From an uncultured Bryobacteraceae bacterium (GTDB lineage: Bacteria > Acidobacteriota > Terriglobia > Bryobacterales > Bryobacteraceae), in the NCBI GenBank assembly GCA_938003835.1, contig CALKXJ010000003.1, positions 95,007 through 159,006 on the forward strand: a stretch of DNA of 64,000 nt. The letters are read 5' to 3'. Below, piece after piece: positions 7,939 through 14,859 of the stretch (the first letter of the stretch is position 1; each line of letters opens with the position of its first letter). The notes below the pieces were generated by a model. The model was given only the letters and a program-made list of their open reading frames with translations. It was not told where the DNA came from and ran no database searches. A program made the position numbers and the translations under genes.

Positions 7939-8625
7939 TCAGTCCCCGAAGTTGCGCTCGGCCACGTTCATGAACTCCAGCGAGAAGTCTTCCATGCGCG
8001 CGCCCATCTCGCGGATGACGTGACCGAAGTAGTTATAAAAGATCGCCGCCGGGATGGCCGCACCGAGGCCCAGCGCCGTGGCGACCAGCGCTTCGGAGAT
8101 GCCCGGCGCCACGGCGCGCAGGCTGGCGCTGCCGGCCAGGCCGAGGGCGCTGAAGGCGTCGATGATGCCCCAGACGGTGCCGAACAGGCCGATGAAGGGA
8201 CAGACGCTGGCCGTGGTCGCCAGCCAGTTCATGTGCCGCTCCAGCTTGGCGATCTCCTCGCTGATGGCCAGTTGCAGGCTGCGCTCGAGCGCCAGCTTGT
8301 TCCGCAGCGTGCCCTTGGCGGAGATCTGCCGCGCGATCTCCTCGTAGCCGAAATCGAAGACGGTGACCAGCGGCGACTCCGGGAACTGCTCGCTGGCGAC
8401 GGCCATCGTCTCGAGTGTGTTGGCCTTACGAAAGGCGCGCAGAAACTGCTGATTGGCCAGGCGCGCGTGGCGGAAGCTGTTCCACTTGGAAAAGACGATC
8501 GCCCAAGAAAAGATGGAGAAGCCCAGCAAGATGACGAAGACCGTCATGGGGACGGGCTTGGCCCGGCTGACGAGTTCCCAGACGCTGACCTGGGCAAGCA
8601 GAGTCGGAAGGCAGCAGGAAATCAA
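7939..8625 (-). CDS. tolQ: TolQ/ExbB family proton channel protein
   Basis: 228 residues, starting at a TTG (8625) that follows AAGGAG with good spacing. Three membrane helices are visible: PVPMTVFVILLGFSIFSWAIVF, the LATTASVCPFIGLFGTVWGII segment and LVATALGLGAAIPAAIFYNYF. The last two contain the motifs that line the proton path in MotA/TolQ/ExbB proteins. It is the first gene of the Tol-Pal operon. A plausible minus-strand -10, TATGAT, is at 8676-8681. TolQ with TolR energises outer membrane constriction at the division site. Confidence 0.93.
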   Translation of the reverse strand: MISCCLPTLLAQVSVWELVSRAKPVPMTVFVILLGFSIFSWAIVFSKWNSFRHARLANQQFLRAFRKANTLETMAVASEQFPESPLVTVFDFGYEEIARQISAKGTLRNKLALERSLQLAISEEIAKLERHMNWLATTASVCPFIGLFGTVWGIIDAFSALGLAGSASLRAVAPGISEALVATALGLGAAIPAAIFYNYFGHVIREMGARMEDFSLEFMNVAERNFGD

Positions 8626-8724
8626 CCAGACTCCTTTCTTCGGGAGCGCCGGGGCGCTTCCCCATCGAGAAGACTATCATAGCGAAGGGGGCGGGAGCGG
8701 CCGAACATTCCGGCCCGGATCTGT

Positions 8725-8755
8725 TTGATTGAGCCGGCCCCTTGCCGCGTATAAT
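8725..8755 (+). promoter_or_regulatory. recN promoter, probably giving a leaderless mRNA
   Basis: A perfect TATAAT lies at 8750-8755, with TTGATT at 8725-8730 (19 nt spacer). Only 8 nt separate the -10 from the recN ATG and there is no Shine-Dalgarno. Transcription would therefore begin at or within 1-2 nt of the start codon. No SOS (LexA) box was recognised. Confidence 0.6.
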
Positions 8756-8763
8756 CGCCTCGA

Positions 8764-10446
8764 ATGCTGCTCGAGCTGGTGGTGGAAAACTATGCCGTCG
8801 TCGAACGGCTTCGCGTGCGCTTCCACGCCGGCCTGAACCTGCTCACCGGCGAGACCGGCTCCGGCAAAAGCCTCGTCGTCGACGCCCTGGCGCTCCTGCT
8901 CGGCGGGCGCGCCTCCTCCGAAGTGATCCGCGCCGGCGCCGACCGCGCCCGCGTCTCGGGCCTCTTCGAGGTCGCCTCGGATGCCGCCTTGCGAGGTGTG
9001 CTCGAAGAGGCCGGCCTCCAGCTCGACGGCGACGAGCTGCTGATCGAGCGCGAGATTCTGCCCGGCGGAAAGTCACGCGCCTATGTGCTCAACCGGCCCG
9101 CCACCGTCGCCTTGTTGCGACAACTGGCGCCGTATCTCGGCGACATCCACGGCCAGCATGACCAGCAGCGGCTCTTCGAGCCGGAGGCGCAGCGGGAGAT
9201 GCTCGACGCCTTTGGCGGCCACGCCGCCCTGCTCGACGAGGTCGCCTCGCTGTACGAGCGCTGGCGCGGCGTGCGTGACGAGCTCGCCGAAGTCGAGCGC
9301 GCCGAGAGGGAACGCCTCCGCCTGGCCGACCTGTGGAGTTTTCAGCGTCGGGAAATCGAAGCGGCGGCGCCGGCGCCCGGCGAGGATGCGGCGCTCGAAG
9401 CTGAGCGGCGCGTGCTCAAGAACGTCGTCACGCTCGAGGAGCACGCCACCGCCGCTTACGAAGCCCTTTATGACGCGCCCAATTCCGCACTGGCGCAGCT
9501 CCGCCAGGTTGGGCGGCATCTCGAGGAGCTCTCGCGCATCGACGCCGCTGTCGAGCCGTTGCGAGAGACTCTGCGGCAAGCCGAAGTCGCTCTCCAGGAG
9601 GCGGCGCATGAGCTGCGCGGCTACCTGGGCCGCCTGGAGGCGGATCCGGTGAGACTGGAGCAGATCGAAGCGCGGCTGGCGCTGCTCGACCGGCTCAAGC
9701 GCAAGTACGGGCCGACGCTCGAAGAGGTGCTGGCGTTCCTGGCCAAGGTCCGCGCGGATCTCGAGGCGATGGAATCGGCCGAAGAGCGCCGCGGCCGGCT
9801 CGAACGGGAACGCGAGGCGCTCGAGCAAGCCTACCGGGAGGCGGCCGCCCGGCTACGCGAGGGCCGGCGAGCCGCCGCGGCGCGCCTGGAGCGCGAGCTC
9901 GAGGGCGAACTCCAGGAGCTGGCGATGGAGCGCACGGCTTTTCGCGTCGAGATCGAGCCGGGCGAATGGACCGCGCGGGGTGCTGACCGGGTGAGCTTCC
10001 TGGTCTCGACGAATCCCGGCGAGCCGCTCCGCCCGCTCGAGAAGGTAGCTTCGGGCGGCGAGCTCTCACGCATCGCCCTGGCGCTCAAGACCTGCCTGGC
10101 GCGGTCGGGCCGTGCGGCGACAGGCGGGCGAACGCTGGTGTTCGACGAAGTCGACTCCGGCGTCGGGGGCGGCGCGGCCGAAACCGTGGGGCGGCGCCTG
10201 AAGCAGCTTGCGGCGACGGACCAGGTCCTTTGCGTGACTCACCTGCCCCAGATCGCCGCCTTCGCCGATCATCATTACCACGTCGCCAAGCGCGAGCTGG
10301 GCGGCCGGAGCGTCGCCTCCATCGAGGAGCTCACCGGGGAGGCTCGCGTGCGTGAGCTCGGAAGGATGCTCTCCGGGCGGCGCCTGACCGAGGAGGCGCT
10401 CCGCCACGCCGAGAGACTGATCCGGCTGTCGCGGACGGAGGGTTAA
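8764..10446 (+). CDS. recN: DNA repair protein RecN
   Basis: 560 residues, typical length. An SMC-like ATPase for double-strand break repair: the N-terminal Walker A is GETGSGKS (about residues 30-37). A long coiled-coil middle (about 150-360) follows. The C-terminal half has the ABC signature KVASGGELSRIALALK, Walker B VFDEVDSGVGG and the H-loop region VTHLPQIAAFAD. It is cytosolic and acts on broken DNA with RecA. The start codon follows TATAAT by 8 nt without an SD. Its TAA stop codon is part of the -35 element of the flagellar promoter for fliD downstream. Confidence 0.96.
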   Translation: MLLELVVENYAVVERLRVRFHAGLNLLTGETGSGKSLVVDALALLLGGRASSEVIRAGADRARVSGLFEVASDAALRGVLEEAGLQLDGDELLIEREILPGGKSRAYVLNRPATVALLRQLAPYLGDIHGQHDQQRLFEPEAQREMLDAFGGHAALLDEVASLYERWRGVRDELAEVERAERERLRLADLWSFQRREIEAAAPAPGEDAALEAERRVLKNVVTLEEHATAAYEALYDAPNSALAQLRQVGRHLEELSRIDAAVEPLRETLRQAEVALQEAAHELRGYLGRLEADPVRLEQIEARLALLDRLKRKYGPTLEEVLAFLAKVRADLEAMESAEERRGRLEREREALEQAYREAAARLREGRRAAAARLERELEGELQELAMERTAFRVEIEPGEWTARGADRVSFLVSTNPGEPLRPLEKVASGGELSRIALALKTCLARSGRAATGGRTLVFDEVDSGVGGGAAETVGRRLKQLAATDQVLCVTHLPQIAAFADHHYHVAKRELGGRSVASIEELTGEARVRELGRMLSGRRLTEEALRHAERLIRLSRTEG

Positions 10447-10470
10447 ATTTTCCGGCACAGCCGCCGATAA
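10444..10470 (+). promoter_or_regulatory. Sigma-28 (FliA) promoter of fliD
   Basis: TAAA (10444-10447), a spacer of exactly 15 nt, then GCCGATAA (10463-10470). This matches the class III flagellar sigma-28 consensus without mismatch. The TAAA overlaps the recN stop codon. The fliD start is 36 nt downstream of the -10. Confidence 0.85.
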
Positions 10471-10505
10471 GGGAGGGTGGATCGATTTGTCTCGGGTGAG
10501 CAACG

Positions 10506-11864
10506 ATGGGCATCTCGCCTTTGGTCTTCACCGGCGTCAGCGAATTTTCCGACGACTTTCAGACCATTCTGAACCGTGCGGTGTCAGTCGCCAACATACC
10601 GCTGCGCGCGCTGCAGAACGAGCAGGCCGACCTGCTGAGCCGCAAGCAGCTCCTCGCGGAGCTGCGCAGTGCCGTGGCCGGCCTGGCCGGCGCGCTCGAA
10701 GCGCTCGGGGCCGCGGGCCGCACGCGAGCTTTGTCGGCCTCGAGCACCAACACCGCCCGGGTCACAGTGACCCTCAATGGCGCCACCCAGGCCGGCACTT
10801 ACACCATCAGCGAGATCACCTCGGTGGCTCGGGCGGCCTCGGAGACCACCGCCTCAGGCTACGCCACGGCCGACTCCACCGCTGTTTCAAGCGACGGCCT
10901 TGTCGAGCTTGTGGTCGGCTCGGCCGCCTACACGATTGACCTGACCGGCCGCAATCACCTGAACGGGCTGCGCGACGCCATCAACGCGCTCGGCGCCGGC
11001 GTTACGGCCAGCGTGCTGAACACCGGCACCGGCGCGGCGCCCTACTATCTGGCAATCACGGCCGACAGTCCCGGAGAGACCACGCTCCAGTTACGCGAAG
11101 CGCCGGGCGACCCAAACTCGAACCTGCTCACCGCCGACAACCAGGGCGCCAACGCCGTCTTCAAGCTCAACGGGCTGACGGTCATCAAAGCGAGCAACAT
11201 CGTGAGCGACGTCATTCCCGGAGTCAGCTTTACGATCGTCAGCAAGACCGATCCGGGCGAGACGGTCGAGCTCAGGCTCTCCTCCAGCCGCAGCATGCTG
11301 GCAGCCAAGCTCGCCGACTTCGTCAACGCCTTTAACGCGTTGCGCACAAAGGTATCGGCGCAGGTGGGTCCGTCGGCCGGCCTGCTCAGCGGCGACTTCA
11401 TCGTCCGCGAGATTCAGCAGCAGCTCCGCTCTCTGGCCGCATACGAGACCGGCGGCGCGGTGCGGCGCCTGGCTGATCTCGGCATCGCGTTCGACCAGCA
11501 GGGCGTCATGTCGTTCGACTCGGCCAAGTTTTTTTCCCTTTCCGAGGCCGAGCTGGCTGGGGTGTTCGCTTTTCTCGGCTCGGAGACGACGGGCTTGGGC
11601 GGCTTCTCGCAGGCGCTGAAACGGATCAGCGACCCGGTCTCGGGTCTGATCAGATTGCAGCAGGACTCTTACGATGCGGCTGATCAACGGCTGAGCCGGC
11701 AGGTGGAAGAGCTCGCCGGCCGGATCGAGTTCATGCAGGCCTCGCTTGCGGCCAGGCTCCAGCAAGCCGACGCGCTACTGGCACAGCTCGAATCGCAGCA
11801 GGTGTTGCTCGAGGCCAGCATCAAGGGGCTGGAGCTGGCGCTCTACGGCAAGAAGGAGCGCTGA
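10506..11864 (+). CDS. fliD: Flagellar hook-associated protein 2 (filament cap) FliD
   Basis: 452 residues. The N-terminal FliD_N region (about 15-110) and C-terminal FliD_C region (about 215-440) are recognisable. The latter includes a coiled-coil end with QVEELAGRIEFMQASLAARL and ALLAQLESQQVLLEASIKGL. FliD caps the filament tip and catalyses flagellin folding; it is exported by the flagellar type III system and so has no Sec signal. It is driven by a perfect sigma-28 promoter and is followed by a FliT-like chaperone gene whose GTG lies 1 nt after the fliD stop codon. The length is on the short side but within the family range. Confidence 0.9.
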   Translation: MGISPLVFTGVSEFSDDFQTILNRAVSVANIPLRALQNEQADLLSRKQLLAELRSAVAGLAGALEALGAAGRTRALSASSTNTARVTVTLNGATQAGTYTISEITSVARAASETTASGYATADSTAVSSDGLVELVVGSAAYTIDLTGRNHLNGLRDAINALGAGVTASVLNTGTGAAPYYLAITADSPGETTLQLREAPGDPNSNLLTADNQGANAVFKLNGLTVIKASNIVSDVIPGVSFTIVSKTDPGETVELRLSSSRSMLAAKLADFVNAFNALRTKVSAQVGPSAGLLSGDFIVREIQQQLRSLAAYETGGAVRRLADLGIAFDQQGVMSFDSAKFFSLSEAELAGVFAFLGSETTGLGGFSQALKRISDPVSGLIRLQQDSYDAADQRLSRQVEELAGRIEFMQASLAARLQQADALLAQLESQQVLLEASIKGLELALYGKKER

Positions 11865-11865
11865 G

Positions 11866-12225
11866 GTGGGCTCCCTCGAGGAGCGTGCCGGCGGGCTGCT
11901 GGCCCAACTCGAGCAGGTGACCGCGCGGCTGGGGGCGCTGTCGCCAGACGATTTCGAGGGCATTGCCGCGGCGATGAACGAGCGATCAGCTTTGCTCCTC
12001 GAGCTCCGCGAGCTGGTGGCTCAAATGCCCCGTGCGGCCGTGCCTGGGGACCTGCTGGCGAGGTTGCGGAGCCAACTGGCGAGCAGCGGGGTCATCGGGC
12101 GCAAGCTGCTCGTGGCGCGCGCCGCTGCGCGTGCCGAACTCATGCGCCTACTCGAGGCGGGCTTCCTGGCGCGGTCGCTGGGGCGGCGCGGCGGCCGAGC
12201 TCCCCACATCGACTGCCAGGGCTAA
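11866..12225 (+). CDS. FliT/FlgN-like flagellar export chaperone (putative)
   Basis: 119 residues from GTG 11866, one base after the fliD stop; the AAGGAGCG overlapping the fliD end serves as its SD. The protein is almost wholly helical (LEERAGGLLAQLEQVTARLG, MNERSALLLELRELVAQ), as expected for FliT or FlgN. In other bacteria such chaperones escort FliD or hook-associated proteins to the export gate. Sequence alone does not separate FliT from FlgN, and a FliS-type role cannot be excluded. The assignment rests mainly on position directly after fliD and on size. Confidence 0.6.
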   Translation: MGSLEERAGGLLAQLEQVTARLGALSPDDFEGIAAAMNERSALLLELRELVAQMPRAAVPGDLLARLRSQLASSGVIGRKLLVARAAARAELMRLLEAGFLARSLGRRGGRAPHIDCQG

Positions 12226-12238
12226 GGGAAAAGACCAC

Positions 12239-12286
12239 AAAAAAAACCGCGACCGCCACCCGGGAGGAACCGGGTGGCGGCCGCGG
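12239..12286 (-). terminator. Intrinsic terminator of fliC
   Basis: CCGCG-a-CCGCCACCCGG (12247-12263), loop GAGGAA, then CCGGGTGGCGG-c-CGCGG (12270-12286). On the minus strand it is followed by eight T residues (12246-12239). This is a strong canonical rho-independent terminator, 42 nt after the fliC stop codon. It also protects fliD-fliT from convergent read-through. Confidence 0.92.
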
Positions 12287-12327
12287 AAAGGTGAACGCGA
12301 ATCAGTCCGGGTTCACCGAGCGGGCGC

Positions 12328-13950
12328 CTAGCCCCGCAACAGGCTGAGCACTGCCTGGGGCGCCACGTTGGCTTGGGCCAGGGCGGCGATGCCGGCCTGC
12401 TGGAGGATCTGCGCCTTGGTGAGGTTGGCGGCCTCGGCGGCCAGATCCGCGTCGCGGATGCGCGACTCGCTGGCGGCGAGGTTGTTGAGCTGCGTGTAGG
12501 CCAGGCTAATGGCGAAGTTCAGCTGGTTCTGACCCTTCCCGACAGCGGCCTGGGCCTCGCCGAGTTTGCGCACGGCATCGGCCAGCGCCGAGACGGCCTG
12601 TTCGGCGCCCTCCTTGGTTGCAATGCTCAGATTGGCGCCGTTGCTGTTGTTCAGCGTGGTCTCGGTGGAGCTGTTGGTAACCGACTCGGCCGTTGTCGCC
12701 GTGCCCCCGTTGACGCCTTCGGAAGCCGAGCCGGCGTGCACGACGACCTTGAACTTGGCGGTGCTATAGAAGACCAGCCGGTTGGCTCCGTTGCCCGCTT
12801 CGGAGACGACGATCTTGCGCAGCGCTGCCACGCCGCTGTTTTGGAGCCTGTTGTTGATCGTGTCGGCGGCGGTGTCGGCATTGGCGCCGGTGGTGTCATC
12901 GAGGTCGACGTCGATCGACCGGATCGCGCCGGAGTCATCCACCGCCGTGATGGTGATCCGCTGGGAGTTCCCGGCACCGATGTCGACCCAGTTGAACGAG
13001 CGCGCCTCCAGACCGCCCGCGGCCCAGACGTTTGCGGCGGCCGTGCGGTTGAACAGGTTGAGCGCCGCCTGGTCGGCGCCGGCCTCGACCGAGTAGGCCG
13101 TCGTGGCTGAAACCAGCGAGAAGCTCTTGCCGTCGGCGTTGATCAGCGCGCGGATGTTGGCGCTCCTGAGCGCGACCGCCCCGGAAGTTCCGCTATTCTC
13201 CACGGTTTCGATGCCGGCGTTGATGGCGTTCACCAGCCCCTCAAGGTCCTGCACGCCGTTCAGGTTCACCGTGACGGTCAGATCGTCGAAGCCGACCCCT
13301 GACAGATTAAAGGTCATGGAGGTCTGCGAGTTCAGCGCGCTTTGCATGTCGTTGGGGCTGCCGTCGTCCCAGACGCTGAGGTCGTAGGAGCTATTGCTCG
13401 AGACCGAGTAGCCGCTGAGGCCGAGGCTGCGGGCGTCGACGGCCGACTGGCTCAGATCGACCTCCACGGAGCCGTTGGTGATAGTTTCCGAGCTGGTGGC
13501 GCCGCGACCGCCGCCGATGAAGACGCTCAGCGTCCGGGCGAAGTCGCCGCCCTGGTTGAGGCCGATCACTTTCGCCTGGCGGTCGATCTCGGTCAGCACG
13601 CTCTGGAACTCCTGATTGAGCACCTCCCGGTTGCCCTCGAAGGTGCCGGAGGCCGATTGGGCGGCGAGCGTGCGCGCGCGATCGAGCAGTTTGGAAATGT
13701 TGTTGATGCCGCCGTCGATCGTCTGTAGCGTCGACAGACCGTCGTTGGCGTTCCGGATACCCTGCGTCAGCACGGCGCGGTCGGAGCGAATCGCGTTGGC
13801 GATCGCCAGGCCGGCCGCGTCATCGCCCGAGGCGACGATCCGCAAGCCGGAGGTGACCCGGTTGATGGTCTTGGCGTAAAAGTCCGCGTTGACGCGCAGA
13901 TAGTCCTGCGCTTGCAACGAAGTGACGTTAGTGTTGATGGTGTACGACAT
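12328..13950 (-). CDS. fliC: Flagellin
   Basis: 540 residues. The N-terminal D0/D1 (about 1-140) has the usual MSYTINTNVTSLQAQDYL, RVTSGLRIVASGDDAAGLAI and NANDGLSTLQTIDGG. The C-terminal D1/D0 (about 450-540) has AYTQLNNLAASESRIRDADL and ending QAVLSLLRG. The intervening 300 residues are a Ser/Thr/Asn-rich surface-exposed domain unlike the ends. It polymerises into the filament after type III export. It has a sigma-28-like promoter inside the csrA end, a leader with CsrA-type sites and a strong terminator. Only one flagellin gene lies in the window. Confidence 0.96.
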   Translation of the reverse strand: MSYTINTNVTSLQAQDYLRVNADFYAKTINRVTSGLRIVASGDDAAGLAIANAIRSDRAVLTQGIRNANDGLSTLQTIDGGINNISKLLDRARTLAAQSASGTFEGNREVLNQEFQSVLTEIDRQAKVIGLNQGGDFARTLSVFIGGGRGATSSETITNGSVEVDLSQSAVDARSLGLSGYSVSSNSSYDLSVWDDGSPNDMQSALNSQTSMTFNLSGVGFDDLTVTVNLNGVQDLEGLVNAINAGIETVENSGTSGAVALRSANIRALINADGKSFSLVSATTAYSVEAGADQAALNLFNRTAAANVWAAGGLEARSFNWVDIGAGNSQRITITAVDDSGAIRSIDVDLDDTTGANADTAADTINNRLQNSGVAALRKIVVSEAGNGANRLVFYSTAKFKVVVHAGSASEGVNGGTATTAESVTNSSTETTLNNSNGANLSIATKEGAEQAVSALADAVRKLGEAQAAVGKGQNQLNFAISLAYTQLNNLAASESRIRDADLAAEAANLTKAQILQQAGIAALAQANVAPQAVLSLLRG

Positions 13951-13953
13951 GCT

Positions 13954-13992
13954 CTCTCCTGAATGGTGTTCCGCCGGGAGTCCGTTCCCGGC
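13954..13992 (-). promoter_or_regulatory. CsrA-binding leader of fliC: GGA-loop hairpin plus GGA in the Shine-Dalgarno
   Basis: On the mRNA, GCCGGGA pairs with TCCCGGC (13992-13973, a perfect 7 bp stem) around the loop ACGGAC, which presents GGA. About 12 nt further is the SD AGGAGAG (13960-13954), three bases before the ATG, also containing GGA. In B. subtilis hag, CsrA represses by binding an upstream GGA hairpin plus the SD. The same layout next to fliW-csrA makes this a strong candidate. Confidence 0.72.
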
Positions 13993-14030
13993 TTTTGGCG
14001 TGACCCGCCGAGGGGTTCACACACGGGTCC

Positions 14031-14057
14031 TTATCGGAGCGAGAGCGGTTTTCTTGA
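14031..14057 (-). promoter_or_regulatory. Sigma-28-type promoter of fliC inside the end of csrA
   Basis: Read on minus: TCAA (14057-14054), a spacer of exactly 15 nt, then TCCGATAA (14038-14031). Each element has one mismatch to TAAA-N15-GCCGATAA. The final TAA of the -10 is the csrA stop codon. Transcription would start near 14024, giving a leader of about 73 nt that holds the CsrA hairpin. Confidence 0.7.
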
Positions 14058-14309
14058 ATTTTCTTTCTCAGCGGCGGGGCGCTGCTGCCCGAGCCGCCCC
14101 AGCAGCGAGCGAACCAGACCGGAGGTGAGGCCCTTGGCGGCGGCCAGATTCTGCTGCGCGGCCAGGCGGATCTCCTTGCGCAGGATCAGCACCTCGGGCG
14201 GCGCCGAGATGCCGAGCTTGACGCGGCCCGGCGTGATCTCGACGACCTGGATTTCGATCGCCTCGCCGATCAGGACCGATTCCCCTGCGCGGCGCCGGAT
14301 CACGAGCAT
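14031..14309 (-). CDS. csrA: Carbon storage regulator / translational repressor CsrA
   Basis: 92 residues. The core MLVIRRRAGESVLIGEAIEIQ, VVEITPGRVKLGISAPPEV and LRKEI is canonical CsrA, forming a domain-swapped dimer that binds GGA in RNA loops. After about residue 60 it carries a ~30 residue Gln/Arg/Lys-rich tail, longer than E. coli CsrA (61 residues). Extended C-termini are typical of FliW-regulated CsrA. It overlaps fliW by 10 nt. Its likely target is the fliC leader 40 nt downstream. The last codons double as the -10 element of the fliC promoter. Confidence 0.95.
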   Translation of the reverse strand: MLVIRRRAGESVLIGEAIEIQVVEITPGRVKLGISAPPEVLILRKEIRLAAQQNLAAAKGLTSGLVRSLLGRLGQQRPAAEKENSRKPLSLR

Positions 14310-14761
14310 GAAGTCTCCTCCTCGGGCAGAACCAGTGGGTGCCGGTGGGAATAGTCCGACCCGGACTGGATGACCTGGCGTGCCCGGCGGGTCTTCATGT
14401 TAATCACCACGGGGGCCAGCAAATTCGCCGTCGGGGGCTCCGTGGCGGCGATGGTGACGATCGCCAGGCAAAGCAGATCGGCCGCAGCTTCCGACGGCTC
14501 CCCCTCGGGCAGGCCGAGTGAGACCAGATCCTCGGGCTCGATCGTGAACCGGTAGTCCGGCTCGATCCGGCGCACCGGCAGGGTAATGAAAGCAAGGTCC
14601 GGCCGGCGAAGGCTTTGCAGGAAAATTACGGGCGCCATCGACGGCGGCTCGAGGAGCAGGAATTCGCGCTCCTCTTCGAAGGCCGGCAAGCCTTCCGGGA
14701 ACAGGATCACCTGTTCCGGCTCGTAGCGGAGCAGGCCGAAATGTTCGCTCAGGAACTCCAT
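14300..14761 (-). CDS. fliW: Flagellar assembly factor FliW
   Basis: 153 residues, family length. Features: EQVILFPEGLPAFEEEREFLLLE near the N-terminus, the FLQSLRRPDLAFITLP segment, and NLLAPVVINMKTRRARQVI near the C-terminus, all typical of FliW. FliW binds either flagellin or CsrA; free flagellin releases FliW to sequester CsrA, and loss of flagellin then frees CsrA repression's target again. The order fliW-csrA-flagellin is the same as in B. subtilis. It is the first gene of the minus-strand block, divergent from the M24 peptidase. Confidence 0.95.
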   Translation of the reverse strand: MEFLSEHFGLLRYEPEQVILFPEGLPAFEEEREFLLLEPPSMAPVIFLQSLRRPDLAFITLPVRRIEPDYRFTIEPEDLVSLGLPEGEPSEAAADLLCLAIVTIAATEPPTANLLAPVVINMKTRRARQVIQSGSDYSHRHPLVLPEEETSCS

Positions 14762-14843
14762 GCCGCGCCTGGCCTCATTGAGGATGGTGCCGCCGCCCCG
14801 CTCAGCCTCTCGCCGAAGCTTCGGCCGGCGGCAAGGGCTTGGC

Positions 14844-14859
14844 TATACTCGTAGCGATG
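14844..14859 (+). promoter_or_regulatory. -10 box for the M24 peptidase, probably leaderless
   Basis: TATACT at 14844-14849 ends 7 nt before ATG 14857 and no Shine-Dalgarno is present between them. Transcription is expected to start at the ATG. No convincing -35 is seen in the GC-rich sequence upstream. Confidence 0.45.
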
